A program made the position numbers and the translations under genes. A model generated the notes under the pieces. That model was not told the origin of the DNA, made no database searches, and saw only the letters and a list, made by a program, of their open reading frames with translations. From Monarcha castaneiventris obscurior (lineage: Eukaryota; Chordata; Aves; Passeriformes; Monarchidae), in contig JAMPIT010000890.1 in assembly GCA_026261815.1 (NCBI GenBank), positions 13,608,001 to 13,672,000 on the forward strand: a DNA stretch of 64,000 bases, read 5' to 3'. This document shows, piece after piece, positions 1-14,100 of the stretch; the first letter of the stretch is position 1, and every line of letters starts with the position of its first letter.

Positions 1-3000
1 AAGGATTTGTTCATAGCAATTTTTTTGTAATGAGCAGCTGTTTTAAGTGTGGAACAGTGGAGCTGACCAGATGGTGAAGAGCAATATGAGCAGTAGTTTT
101 ATTTTTGAACTGTTCAGTGCTGCTCTTAAGGGCGTGATTGAGTTAGGACATGGCCTCAAGAAAAAGTAGTAATATTACACTTGAATTTCGAAGAACTAAT
201 GATAGACTTGGCTGTGACAGTGCTGTGTCATGGATACTCACTTTGCAGTTATGAAAATAAACAGTGATCCACTGTTTCTGTTACACTTGGGTAATACTGC
301 AGTCCTTGGTTGGTTTGCCAGACTGTAGGCATCAATAGTTAAACCACGTTAAGACTCTTTATGGGCTAGTGAAGCTGCTGTTAGAAGCATGCCCTGTGGT
401 TCATTGCACAGTGGACAGATTTCTGGAAGTGAATTATCTGGAAAATAATTTTTTTCTCTTTCCTCTGAATCCTGGTTCAGCCTCAGCACACAAATGATTC
501 TGTATTTGCTGAATAAGAAAAGCAGATAAATGTAACAACCTATAGCAAGGCTGAAGGAAGAGCTGGATGATTTTATTACTAAATCTTGAACACTATAAAC
601 CCTTTTTGATGCCTGGGGCTAAACAAACTGCCTCCAATTATATCTGATTTCTTTTAATCTAGAATTCAACATCTTTGGCTAAAATATATTAAAAATCCAA
701 TTGCTGCAACACCTGGATAGTAAAATACATAAATAATTACAAATAAATGCATAATAATAAAATTGTAAAATAATTACTGTAATTGTTTGATCCTGGCGTA
801 ATTTGTTTGCTTTGGAGATGCTGAGATGCTTTCTGAATTTCCCAATGTAGTCTTACTGTTCTCAGATGGAGTCATTTTATATATAGTATTCTATTTCCTT
901 TGAGCCCTTTAAGAAAAGGAGTTGGATTTTGAAAATTATATGCCAGTTCTTGTACATCCTTGGAAAGTGTCTGAATACAATACACAAGAAGCACAGGGAA
1001 ATAATGAAAGATCAGTTGGAAGGAAATTTTCTGAATATTTCATCCTCCCTGCTTTCCCCAGGAAGAAATGATGATGGGAAACAGTTGCCATCTGTTCTGT
1101 GCTTAGTTTTTTTATCTAAACTACTTAAAAAAAAAAAAAAAATGCTGAGATTCATAAGTGTGCTTTCTGTGACTGTTTGTGTAAAGAAACTTGGATACAG
1201 TATCCTCCTATTAGTCACGGTGCCACTAAGACAGTTTGCTGTCCTTGTCCCTGTGCTGTGAAAGATGACCCTTACAATCTTTGAATTATAAATAAGCAAA
1301 TTACAGAAAGACTGTCAGTCAGGATGCTACGATTTTAATGTATTTTTCAAAAGCAGTTTTGTACAGTCAACACTGAAAGCTCTCTGTGATGAAAATGAAA
1401 CCTTTATGTAGAGGAATGATGTGTTAATAAAATTTGTGTGTTCAAATAGGACTTACTTAGGCTGGTAACTTAGGCTGGCGAGAGTTTTTCAGAAGTTGTT
1501 TGGTTTTAATTCTTTTTTACTTGAATCGAAAAAATTGTCACCACTGGACTTAAATTGGTTTCTTTAAAAATCCATTTTTATGTATAGCCCTGCAAAGCTT
1601 CCAGCATGTTAAATTTACTAAGGTCCACCCCCTGAACTTTTGTATGTTGTGTACTAAGGACATAGAACTGCAACAAAGTCTTTTCCTAAAACTTTAGCAG
1701 TCTCTCTCTGAAATGACTGAAGTATTTTCAGCAAGCTTGCTGAGATTTCACTAGAAAAAAACAAATTTATTTTAAGAGGATTTTTTTTGCTGCTCTTGAT
1801 GAATAGTAGCCAGTGAGAATAGTTTGCTTTGCTTTAAGAAACATAAATAAAGTAGAATATAAATATCACTAATTTGAGATTTTTCTCCTTGGAAGTTTAC
1901 ACTAGTTTAACCCTGCAATATCACCCTCTTCTAGCTTTAAATTCTGCTTTTCAGCAGAACAGTGTTGGTAAAAATCTGTCTGGGAGTTATGCTATGTAAA
2001 TGACATACTTTGTATTATTTAGGCTTTACATCTTTCTAGGTCAGTAGTTTTCTTTAATGTTTTCTCCACCTTATTTCAGCTGAAATCAGAGCACTCTCAT
2101 TATTCTTGGTGCTTTCCAAGCGAGCATGGATGTCAGCCAGGATGCCTGAATTTTACTGGACTCCTCCCTGAGGAGAGGGAGCTGGAGAACTCCTTCTGTG
2201 GATGGCAGGGGTTTCTTTGCATCCTTGTATGGACAGTGTGCTTGAGCAGGGAACACTCTAATTTCATTATCTCGTGCGCATACTTCCCCTTATGTCAGAT
2301 CAGGATGTAAAGTCCTTGCTGCCCCAGTTCCATAGGAATGTAGGCTATAATCCTGTAAGTCTGCTAATATAGGTGTGGTTGAAAAAGGGGAAGGACTGCA
2401 GCCAGTGCTGAAAGTCAGCAGCAAAGGATGCTGTTGGAAAAACAAGCTGCAGGGAGGTGGTACCTCTCTCCTTAGAAATTGTTTGTTACGTTGGATGTGG
2501 GTGTGTGGGGGGCTGCCAAGGGTGTGGGGGCAGGAAATCGAGATCTCAGCTGGGGCAACTCAAGAAGGACAATTCTTGCATCTCTTCTAAAACTTTGAAG
2601 AGATGGTGTGGTGATATTTTTTAACTATGACCTCTAGGTCTCAGGTCAGAAATTAAATTACAACTTGGTGATGATGTCTAGGGAAAAATGATGAATTACA
2701 CTGCTAATTTGCTCAGTTCTGCAGATTCTTCCTGTAACATGTCTTTAGGTGTAGATCTTTATACTTGATCGTTGTTAGTGCAAGAGGTGTTCATGGTTGA
2801 GATGCATGAAGGGAAAACTTCAGCACACATTGAAGGTGAGAGGAGTCGAATGTGAAAACCAGAAAATACTGTGTCACTGAGAATGGGGTTTATATTTATC
2901 ACTGCTTGACAAAACTCTTGACTTCTCATGACATCAGTTGATGGGACTATTACATGGCCTTCTTGTGTTTGTCCTGGATAAGTTGATGGGAAACTTGTGC

Positions 3001-4934
3001 TGTAAACTGCTGTCAGTCCAGCTTTGCCTTGAGCTAAAATAAGCAATCCTAAAATGATCAGTACTTACATGACAGAATGCAATCTTCTCATTGGCCAGAG
3101 GAAAATGTAATAGCATAATTTCTCTAACCACAGATTGTTTCATGTGATGATAGTTACCAACAATGTGTTTTTAAATGTAAAACTTTGTTCCTGTGTTTCC
3201 TTTGGTCCTGGTTACTTACAGCTTTGAAAACCTTTACAGACTCACCAAATAAAGTCTAACATTTAATTTTGCAGGTTGAATTTTTGTACAAAGAAAAAAA
3301 TACATTTTATTTCTCAGACTTTTAAAACTTTTTTTTTACAATGCATTTAAAGGATTCACGTAATTTTGAAGGTAATTGGATAACCTTTGTTTGAGAATAG
3401 ATATTAGTACTTGGCAGGAAGGTATTACATCTTCAGCTAATCCAGGTGTAAATTGGTTTTGGCTTTGAGCATGTGACACTGACATTACAGCATTTAGCAC
3501 TCTCTACACTAGTGCTTGATGCTGCCAGCATTGCTATATTGACTTTAAAATGTGGAAAATACCATCAGCCTACAACAACTCTCTGCTGCAAAACCTGGAT
3601 AAGCATGTGAATGTGGCAAAGAACTTCCCTTATTGTCTTGCCTATCTTACTTGAGGAAGCTACTGTAATAAGAGCATTCCTGCTGACAGGTTCTGAAGCT
3701 CCCTTGGGGGATCTGCAAGAGAGTGTGTAGAAGCAGAGGTTGCAGCAAGTGCATCACAATAAAAAGTGTTCATTGGAAAAAGACATAATTTTGATAAGAC
3801 TTGGGGAAAAAGCTGTATGTATGCTCAACATCAGAGTTGAAAATTGCAAAATATATAAAAGGTCCCTTAAGATAACAAAGATGTGTGCAAATAAGATAAT
3901 AAAGATGTGTGTAAATAAGAAAAACAGAAGGATCATTTTAAGCCGCCTCTTCTTCTTCACCCTCTGAAGGAAACCTCAATTTGCCCATAAAGTTCTTCGA
4001 GATATCACCTCCATTATTCAAGGAAAAGTCAAGGGACTCTATGAACTACACAGCTATATGTGCAGAAGAAGCAAAGTTAGTATTACCTCTGCATCCTCTA
4101 GCAAATTCTGTAACTTAAACAAGTACTCTACAAATGATGAATTTTGTTCTTGCTTAATTTCTGTGTTTACTGAGCATTTTTGGTAAAACCATTTCCTTCT
4201 TGTTTTTAACGGCTTGGTCTGTCAGGGTTTTTTTAGAAAGAATCATAATATAGATTTTCTCAATTTATAAGCAAAGAGCAACCCTTAGTTAAGAAGTAAC
4301 TTAATTGAAGTTATGTTGTCCTTGTCTGATAGGAGTTTCAACTGGACTATGTCAAATCTCTCAAAGCATTAATCTGACCTTTTTTTAAGCAGATTATATC
4401 TAGTCCAGATGTCTAAAACACATTAGAAGTTTTGTGGAATACTCGGGGTTGATTGAAACAGATTGCTTGGAATATGAGTCTCATAATTGAGTACCATAAT
4501 TGAGTACCCAAATTGCGAAGTGCCAGCACTGCAAGGGCGGCGTGATATTGATCTACTGCACAAGGTTTCCTCTCGTGGGAGGAATGTTGAGGGGGGCCTG
4601 TTTCAGGTGGACTACATTCCACTTATGTGGGAAAAGTAACTTGTAAAAGCACAGAGTTGTGGGGATGTAGCAAAAATAAGCTTCAGCTTAGTCTTGCTTT
4701 CCCTTTTTTGCTGTTGTCAGACCAATTTGTTTGTTATAATGGAGTTTTAGCGCTACAGGTATTTAATTTTTTAAAGCTACCAACCTTTCCATAGATACTT
4801 GTTTGAAGGCATCTCTCTTTGAAGTACTGTATTGTTTTTTGTAGTTACTGTGAAATCGAATGTGATTGCTTGTGTTGTGTAATTGTCTGTGCAAGTACAT
4901 GCAAAGGGTTCCTGCTTTCTGCTGTTGTTTTCAG
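1..4934 (+). other. SEC24B: SEC24B intron upstream of the first exon in the window
   Basis: AT-rich intronic sequence with no open frame resembling the missing SEC24B N-terminus. It holds a run of about 16 A residues near 1,127-1,142 and a short local duplication at about 4,486-4,510. The intron ends in a good acceptor (TGTTGTTTTCAG) at 4,934. No repeat family was recognised. Confidence 0.75.
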
Positions 4935-5120
4935 GTGGCATTGACTCTTCACAGCCGGTGCACTCAGTGAGCCAGAATGTTCCGTTTACCAAGCCTGGAG
5001 CTGGAACATCTGCTTCCTCTGCTGCAATGCCGTCTGTGAGGTCGCCTGCTCCAAGCCTGTCTTCAAAGCCACCATCTTCACCATCTGTTACACAGTCACC
5101 AGAGCTGGCCCTTCAGGAAG
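4935..5120 (+). CDS. SEC24B: SEC24B exon (window exon 1), Ser/Pro-rich
   Basis: Enters with 2 nt completing a codon and leaves with 1 nt. It encodes residues 1-61, rich in Ser, Pro, Ala and Thr, as is typical of the disordered SEC24 N-terminus. The match to human SEC24B here is loose (SQNV near the start, TQSPEL near the end). Acceptor is TTTTCAG and donor is AAG|GTACTA. Confidence 0.85.
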
Positions 5121-8100
5121 GTACTAATAGGGAATGGGAAGTTACACTACGACTTCTGCTCTGTTCCACATGCACACATGAATGCTGGAAGTTTTATTGC
5201 TGCTTTTCTGTGTTTGGCTGGAGCACATCTCTGGCATCTCATCAGGCTCCCTTAGTGGTGGTGTTTTATGTCAGCTTGTGTTTGATTTCCTTTGTCCTTG
5301 TGTTGTATTTGGCTTGTTTGTCTTGTTGGCAGTCTTACATGTCTCTTGCCCAAAAAACCCTTCTTTTAGTTCCCTTATTCTTCTAAAAAGCTGCTCCCTA
5401 CTTTAATTTCTTAGAAGAAGGTCTTAAATTTAGCTTTTGTAATTAGTCTGTATTGAAAAATGAAATGGAAACTAGAAATTTGATAGTTTGAAGAAACAGT
5501 GAGTTTGAGGATTAAGTGCAAACTGTATAATTGTTTCCTTAACTGTAAGTGCCTGTGGAAAGCTGCTGCAAGAATTGTGGGAGTTTTTGTGTAAGCTCCT
5601 TCCTATTCTGATGTTGGCAGCGTCTTGACAAAGAATCATTTGGCTCCTGAGCCTTCTTTGGTTAAATTAAATTTTACACTGATGTTTTGACTTGCCTCTT
5701 GATCATTACATGTTTCTGTATATAGCATTCCAAATCTAATTGACTGCATGAAATTTTTTTTTTTTGGCCATGTTTTCTCTTTGCAATTTCAGAATTTTAA
5801 ATTCTTACAGATAAAGAACTCTGTATGAGGGGTGGAAGTAGGCATTAATTTTGTCCAGAACCATGTGATATCTCTAGTGTTCAAAATGATTGTCAACATC
5901 AGCGTGATGTGTGATTGTTGCAGTGTATTTCTTTATTCTTAAACTGCAAAATCCTCTGTTGTAAATAACTGAATTACCCCTTTTCCTCCATTTCCTCCTT
6001 TTTCTGGTAGAATGCAACTTACAGGTTATCCATCAATTATTTCTATATATATTAGAAGCAAAAAAATAATTGTTCATTGCTATAAAGTCCTACGTTCAGT
6101 GTATCATTTTAAGGAAAATATGTCAATTTTTGGAACTGTGGATCTTGCACAGTTTTATAGTTGATTTTGGTGCCAGATAGACTTTGTATTGTAGGTGTGC
6201 TTGCTAGTAAAAAGTGTTGCTTCTTCTTCCAACAAAATTGCAAACCATGTTTTTAATGAGAAAAAAAATTTTAGCTTTTTAACTGTGATTGCCTTGATGT
6301 TCAATGTGTGTGTTCTGGAAGAGATTCCTGTGAAATCTGTGAACACCTGGTACAGCAGCTGCAGATCACTGAAGTGGCTGCTGAACTCTTCCCTACGTTC
6401 AAATGCTTCCACTAAGTGAAGGTCAATGTAGTAAGTGGCTGAATGAACACACTTTAAAAACAATATGTTGGCAGTAGAAAGAGAAGTTGTCAGGAGTTTG
6501 TATTGATCTAATTTTATCCATTTACATGTCATCACACATAAGTGTCTGTTCAGATGATGGTTTTATGAGCATTGGAAGACTTAAAACTCTTCATTAGTTT
6601 CATTTGAGGAGTCTGAAATAAGTAATGTACTCTTGCTTTGTTTATCAACAACATTTTTGTCAACAACTTGTGGAAATGAACCTACTGAAAAAATAGAACA
6701 CGTGTACTGAGTATTTGCCCGGGTTAGAATTCCAAGTGTGTTTCCCGTGCAGAGATCAGATGGACTTTTTTTTTAAAATATTTTTCTAAATTATAGAATA
6801 CCATTGTCTACATGAAAGCATTCTGAAAAAAACAGTTGGAATAAATTTTTCAAGAGAATTTCATTGTTTTAGGCTCCTCTTGGGGCATTCCTATAAAAAC
6901 TAAAAAATTCTAATTGTTTATTTGGCTATGTTCTAACGTGACAAGAACCTTAAAATGTATTAAAGCCTATTTAATCTTACATAACTATCTGTGCAAATTT
7001 AACGTGAACTTTGTTTTAAAGGCTTTTATGGTATGGGTGATTGAACTTAAGATACCTAAATAGTTGGTTTATTTCACAGGCAAATGCATTGTTATCCCAA
7101 TTTATCTTCTATGTCCTGCCACCTACATTTCTAGGTGTCTGTAAATTATACTGGGATAAAGCCTTGGAATGCAATATTATTATATCACACGTACACTGGT
7201 TGCAGGCTTTAGAAATTCCCAGTCCAAGAGATTTGTGATGATTTAAGTTCTGTGTTTGCACTTTAGGCCGGATTTATGAAATAATCTGACTCAAAATAAA
7301 TAATAATTTCAAAATTAGCTTTTGCAGTTTTAAAAGTGGGAGATTTTAACATCATTATCAAATCTATAAAAGATACTGAGTTGTCACAGCAGAAAACATG
7401 ATTACTACACACATGATTGCACTTGGAACTGCTGTCTACAGCCACCCATTGGCCTACTATTGGCATTGCTGGGCAGTGAACTAGAATGGGAGACTTTCCC
7501 CCTGAAAATGACTCTTTAAACTAGGTTATTTTTTAGCCAGATCTATTCTTAGGAGGGGTTTTTTGGCTGAACAGTTATACTAGCACAGCACAGGTGTATC
7601 TTAAAGGCAGAAACTTGTAGTACTGTTGGCACTGAAAATAAATCTATGCAAACTCATAAGGCTGGTAAGAGTCAAACCAGCCCTGTCTTCACAGCATTCT
7701 TAGTGACATAATTTACGATTCCTAAACTTCTGTGTCACTATTATATTTTCTTAATCTCTTCTGTATTCTTTCTGAACACCTGCATCCTTCATGTATGTGA
7801 CCAGTAACTGGAAAAGGGGGAGTTTTAGCAGTAGAAGATTGTTTGTTCGGAGTTTTTTTCAAGCAGTCAGAAGGCTTCAAAGGAGCATTGAGAGAATGAC
7901 TAATCCAGTCCTTTTCTCTCATCTGCACATGCTTGGGATTTTTGCATTGGCATGCACTTTCCAGGTAGATATCCTTTCTTTCTTCTGCCTGTCCATGTAC
8001 ATGATATTTATTAGAGGTCTGTCTTTGCACTCTCACACTGGGCACATCTGCTTTTACTTTGGTTCTTGCTGTTACAGTGCAGCCCTTCTTGTCATCCTGA

Positions 8101-11100
8101 CTTTTTGTCCCTTTTACTTGCATGTTAATTATTTTAAGGTAGTTTTTTTTATTTTTCTCTTTCACAATAATGCAGTTGTTCTGTTTTATTCCTCAGTAGT
8201 TCTCCCAGGCGTGAGAAAAGACATAGTCTGTTAGTCTGTTAGCTCTAGTCTGTTCTTGCACAGATAATGATTTTCTTGTATTCTCCTTCTCAAGTACATC
8301 CAGTAAATTTATAAAAGATGGGACTAGAAATTACTTAAATTACCCCTGTGTTGTAGCAGTATGGAAAAACCAAATCTACTCAGTTGCACTTGGGATGATT
8401 TTTCAGTCATTGTGACTACTTGAATTGTGGAGAAATTTGATTGGAATTGTAGAAGTGTTAATGCACTAGATAAAGGAGTATTATCCCAGTCGTTTCTTGC
8501 ACCAATCTCTCTATGAAGTTCACCTTCTCAAGAATGTTGTTACATAGTTTTGCTTTGTTTTCTTTTTACGTCCAGTATTTGAGTAGATACTCTTCACCTT
8601 GATTCTATTGGGGTTTTTTAAGTGAAATTACAGTGCTCCTCTTGGGTTCACTTGCTAACCCTTTTGGAAAAAGCCATGAAACTAACAGCATTTATAGACT
8701 GTTTTAAATAAAATAAAGGTTGATATAGTTGATTGAAGTCATGGATATATAATAATGGCATATTATTAATTACTATGATGGTATCAAATTATGCATAATG
8801 TAACACTTTTGTAGTGCTTTATAGTATTAAAATAAAGAATGCTACTCAGTGGTACAGTGGTGCCACAGTACTTGTACGGGGGAAGAAACCCCAAATTCCC
8901 CAAAATTTCAAAAGTTTTGAATACTTAGGATGTTTTCTTGCCGTAGCAAGCCATTAGATTGATAAGAGAGAAACAGTGATCACTTGCATTTATTTAGGAT
9001 GACACTGCCTGACTAAAAGCATATTTAAAATCCTTGCTAACCCTGCCTTGTCACAAGAGAAATGTAAGATTTCTTGGAGATGCTGAAAATGCATCAATAA
9101 CAAGTAATGTAGGAAATTAATTATAAGCCATTGCTGCATGCTTTACTGTGTTTTAAAGTGCTGTGTTCATGTCATGCTTTTGTGTATTGTTCATGTATGT
9201 TTAGAGTAGATACTGTAAAAGCAAACAAAAAACTAAAAAATACCTAATAGGTTGTACTGTGGAGGTGACAGCAGTAACAGTTGTTGCGTTGGCACCAGAT
9301 GCTAGAGTCCTTGGTGTAATCACGTGCTTATGAGCCCAAATTTAGGCACTCATGTAAACATAAGACAACCCAAATTTTCAGCTTTACCTAGCTTTAATTT
9401 CACTGATTGTGTTGTGCTCTCTATATGTGTGTTTGTACTCTTGCATGTGGCAAGAGCAGTATATTTCAATCATTTCTGTCAGAATTCCAACATGAATTGT
9501 TCTTGTGTTAAAAGGGGCAGGTGTGCCAAGCAAAAGTTAATACTAAACATTTTCATAATGCAATTTAAATTTATGTGGAAATAGCTCCTTTATTTCTGTG
9601 TATTAATTTATGAAAGCACTCCACTGGACAAACTGGTATTAAAAAGATATGTGGGAAGTCTGTGTGTTTAACTTCCTGATACCCATGCACATACACACAT
9701 ATAAAATTATCTGCTAACTTCCATGTGCTACTAGTATTTTGCTGAACTAGCTCACTAAAAACTGCTTCTAGGCTTGTAGATTTAACTTTTTGCATGTTAG
9801 GATTTTCTCTGGAAGAGCTAATTTCTCTCACTTTTAATGCAATGATTTGTGACTTCCGTTTCTTGTCTTTCCTGTCCGTCTGACTCTGATGTTTGTGCTT
9901 TCCACTTCACAGGCATGCAGTATGGTGGATATGTTAATAATCAAGCTAGCTCTGCACCAGCTCCCTTGTCATCAAGTTCAGATGATGAGGAAGAGGATGA
10001 GGAGGATGAGGAAGCAGGTTGGCTTTAGCTTTACACCAGTATCTTATTCTCTTTTCTACTCAAGGTTTTCTCCATATTTCCATCCCCTGAAACTTTTTCT
10101 TCCTTTAAGAGAAAGCATTACTCTGACACTTCAACTTGAAATTTCCCAGGTGTTATTAGTATAGTAAACAGAAAGTATTTCAGCAGTGACCAACAAATAG
10201 GTCCTTTTTTTTGCTGTGTTGATATCAGATGTTTTATGAATCTAACAAAGTAATATTCACAACTTGCCAAACTCCCATATTTTTAATATTTTGATTTGCA
10301 GTGAGTTTTAACAGAAGATAACTAGCTGTAGAACTTAGATTAATTGCTCAGGTGAAGCAACCAGATGCCATTTGTATCATTACATTAAACAGTGTTTACC
10401 TTGTTTCTCATTTTATGCATAAGGAACTTGTACAATTAAGGTGGTAAGCACTGAGAGGTAGTAAGTGTGCTTTTAAAGGCAGTAAATTAATCTGTGCTGG
10501 TCTTTTTCTCCTTCTGAGGTGTGTGTCTCAATGGTCAGGCCTTTAGGTTCAGTTAATCTGCTTGCTTTGTAGGAGAACTTAAAAAGTTTGTTGATTTTTT
10601 TTTTTTTTTAAAGAAGCAATTTCTCCTGATTGGTTGAAGTGTTACATACTTGGCTGCAAGGATTCTGCTTATGTTTTGTCAGAATGACCTGATTTTGTGA
10701 GTTTAATGTTTCTCACCAGTTTAGTTTCTTCAGTTATGGTAACTTTTTTCTGTTGGAACTTAGGGAAGTCTTTACTGTCTGCATGAGGGGTAACAGTATA
10801 AAAAGCTTTTTGAGATAGACATTAGACTACTACCGTTGTTGATAGATGGGGCTAACAGCACATACCTTGTACTGCTGGCTTTTAGTATTGACTGGGAATA
10901 GGAAACTACTGTAGCTTTTCCCTGAATTTTATAATTCATGTTTTCAGAAAAAAATCAGTGCCATATAATTCAGAGTTTTATTAAAATAATTAAATCATCA
11001 ACTAGAATACTGGGAAAATAGTGTAGTGTACTCATAATAATTCCGTGAAGAATGGAACAAACCGATGTTGGCATCCAGGTCATAATTAAGAGCAGTTTGT

Positions 11101-14100
11101 TGGGTTCACATGCCAAAGTTTCTTTCAAATTATGTTGGTTGAGTATTTTTATCAATTGTAACCTTTCTCTCCTTTGTTCCCTAAACAAAGTTTCATTCTC
11201 CCTATGATCATTCTCTCTCAAGTTCTGTACTTCACTAAAACTTGTAGTCTTGGAGGTATCATTTTAAATTTATCTTAAGGAAAAGAGTGAAAGGGCACCC
11301 AGATTCAGTACAGAGGGTACCTGATTAATAAGCAATACCTGTTCTGTGCCCTGTCTCCAGGAGCTAATGCAAATCCTAATCAGATTTCAGTAGACAAATT
11401 TCTGGCTCAGTGGTTTTATGAAAAATAGGTGTTGGAAATCTGGTTGCTTGTGTTTGTGTAACTTCTCAATTGTTTTGTTGACCTAAAAAAAGCATATTTT
11501 AATTTTTCTGTAGTTAAGACTTAGCTTTAAAAGCCTTAATCCTGATCAGGGTAAAAGTCATGAATCTTGTTTCAGCTTCTAGAATAGAAAATAAAATCTT
11601 GCAATTATGTTCTTTTGTAACTTCCGGGATTGAAAAAAAGAGAAAATTTACAGTGAAAATCTGAGAACTAAGATTGTGTGAGTGTGACAGCATTAAATTT
11701 TCCTTTAAATAATATATTGTTGTTAGTGTTATGGATTTTTTAATAGCTTTTCTATATCTTAGTTGAATACTTTAAAGGCAAAACGTTCAAAAAATATCTA
11801 TGCTGTCAGGATGGTGCCATGGTATTGCTGCGTCCCAAATGTTAGTGATGTTATCTTTTCATATGCAGGAGTCTCTCTACTTGGAAGTCTCAAATGTTCC
11901 ACCATTGAAGTTCTCCCTTGAAATACTTTCAGCTTTGCAATGGGATGTGTGGTCATGGTTGATCCTTCTGAGTAGAACAGTATCAGTGAATCAGTGAATC
12001 TGAACGGCCACAAAAATTATAAATATATAATTTTCATTTTTTTCTTAATTCTTAAATAGACTCTTTTCTATCACACTTCATGTCTTGGTGTGTTTTAAAG
12101 AGCAGATACCTTTAATATTTTTGGCCCTTTTTTCTTCAGAAATAAATGTATGTGAAATGGCATTGGAAGAGATGTTTTAAAATAATTTTTTGTTTGCAAT
12201 ATGTTTTACAATAAGTATTCAAGACCTGTGCATAGGTTGAACTAAAAATTAAACGGTCAAGTCTCTTGGGTACTAACAGCTTGATATGTGCTCTTTGTGC
12301 TTTTTTGTATCTGTCTAGTTAACTTTTGGTACTTACTTTTACATAGTTACTTTTTACTTAGTTACTCTTGGCTGAGCCAAGAATAATTGTTTGTACGGAC
12401 TGAAGCTGAGGTCTCTTGTCCGTGATGATGAAAAGTAGAATCTTTAGCCTGGAAGGAAAGCAAGCTATAACAGTACAGAAATGAGGGAAGAATTAAATAC
12501 TTGTCAGTTTGGCTTGAAGGTGGGGGTGGTGGATAATTACTCTGAAGACCATGGGAATCTTCTACTGTTTGCAGTTGTGAAGAAAGTCATGAATGGACTG
12601 TTTTTAAAATGTGCATGGCTTCAGTTGTTGTAGTCTAGAAGTAACTTTTGGGTTAATAGAAAAATATTTTTTATTTCAAGTAACAACTTTCTTCATTGTT
12701 TTTGTCTTTTCCCCATTGATCTCTCTTGCTGTTTGTTGGGCATGTGCTTCTTTGTTTTTAGTATCATGTTGGTTATACTTTCTCCCTCTCCTCTTTACAG
12801 TGGTAATAGTTTTCAAGTCTTAGGGCTGAAGGGGTGGGGTTTTTTTCCCAGGATCTTTCCTGACAGTTTCTTATCAAAGGTTTTAAAAAAAAAAAAACTC
12901 AGTCTCTTACTTATCAAAAATTTGCCATTTCTGATATACCTGAAGTTAAACTATTTTCCTCCCCCAGCACTTGATAGTTCCTCTACTACAAGCAGTGCCT
13001 CTCCCGTTCTGAACAATTATGATGCCCTGGAAGGAGGTGGCTATCCAGGTAAGCAGTTTGTTTTGAATTATTTATTTAAGTACTTAAATGTGTTTTTTTC
13101 ATTATTTCTGCTGTTATTGTTAATTAACAAGTAGATGAAAGGTGATGCTTATGAAAGGAACAGGGGAAATCATGAGAGAAAACATACATGCCTATTTTAA
13201 TAACTTTTCACGTTTTTAACAGTGAAGTTCATATAACCATTTAATAAAACTTCCCTGAATCATGTCATACTTTCCACTGTAGTATTGAGCTTAGTGCTGA
13301 AAATATTCTTAGTGTGAAAGCAGCATCTTTTTCTAGATTGTACTGTGTGCCTGATTGTGTTGATGGCATTAGGAGCTGATAATAGTGGCTGACACATTAC
13401 AGAAGTTTTGGGAGACCAACAATATCAGCTTGCAGAGATGCTTGGATCAGGTTATTGTCTTTTATTTTTCTTCATTTAAAGAAAATGGCTGCTATTTTGT
13501 TTACTCTTAGCTCTAAAAATACTAGGACTGTCAGTTTGATTTGAATGAACCTGCTGGCTGACTACCTTGGTCTTCAAATCTGTAGAGCTGCCATATTGAG
13601 AGCAAGTGGAAAAGATGCTATTCAAAGTATTTTAGCCAGTGTTTTAAATGATAATTGAATTAATTTGGAGGGCCTACCCCTCCTGGATCTCTTGCCTTGT
13701 TCTGGCCCCTGCGAGTGTCAGAGTAGTTTGCCTTAGTTTGATGGGTTCCTGATTAAAGTGAGATCTCTCTCAATTAGAAAGCTGATATTGTTACCCACAT
13801 AGGGTCTAGCAGGACTACAAATTCTAACTTCTTGCCTAATAACTAACTATTTTGGTTCTGCTGAAGGCATATTCTAAAAACAACTTGTTCCTTCTTTTTT
13901 TCCTTAAAGATAAACAGAATCAACATTTAGTTTCTTAAATCTGTTGATTTTTTGTTTTATTGGGTTTTTTTTCCCTCATGGAGTGTTCATTCCAAACATA
14001 GTTTCTTGGCAGTTGGTTTCTGTAATGCTTTGTTTCTTTGCTTGCACTTTTCCCAGTGGACTTTACCAAGCTTAAATTCTTCTGAAACTTAGCTCACATT

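Noticed and set aside
1127..1142. A-run as the tail of a processed pseudogene
   Set aside because: The upstream sequence does not translate into any recognisable gene and there are no clear flanking duplications.
7722..8234. Opposed 147-codon open frames in a SEC24B intron
   Set aside because: Both strands are open over the same AT-rich stretch, with no domain or splice-site support.
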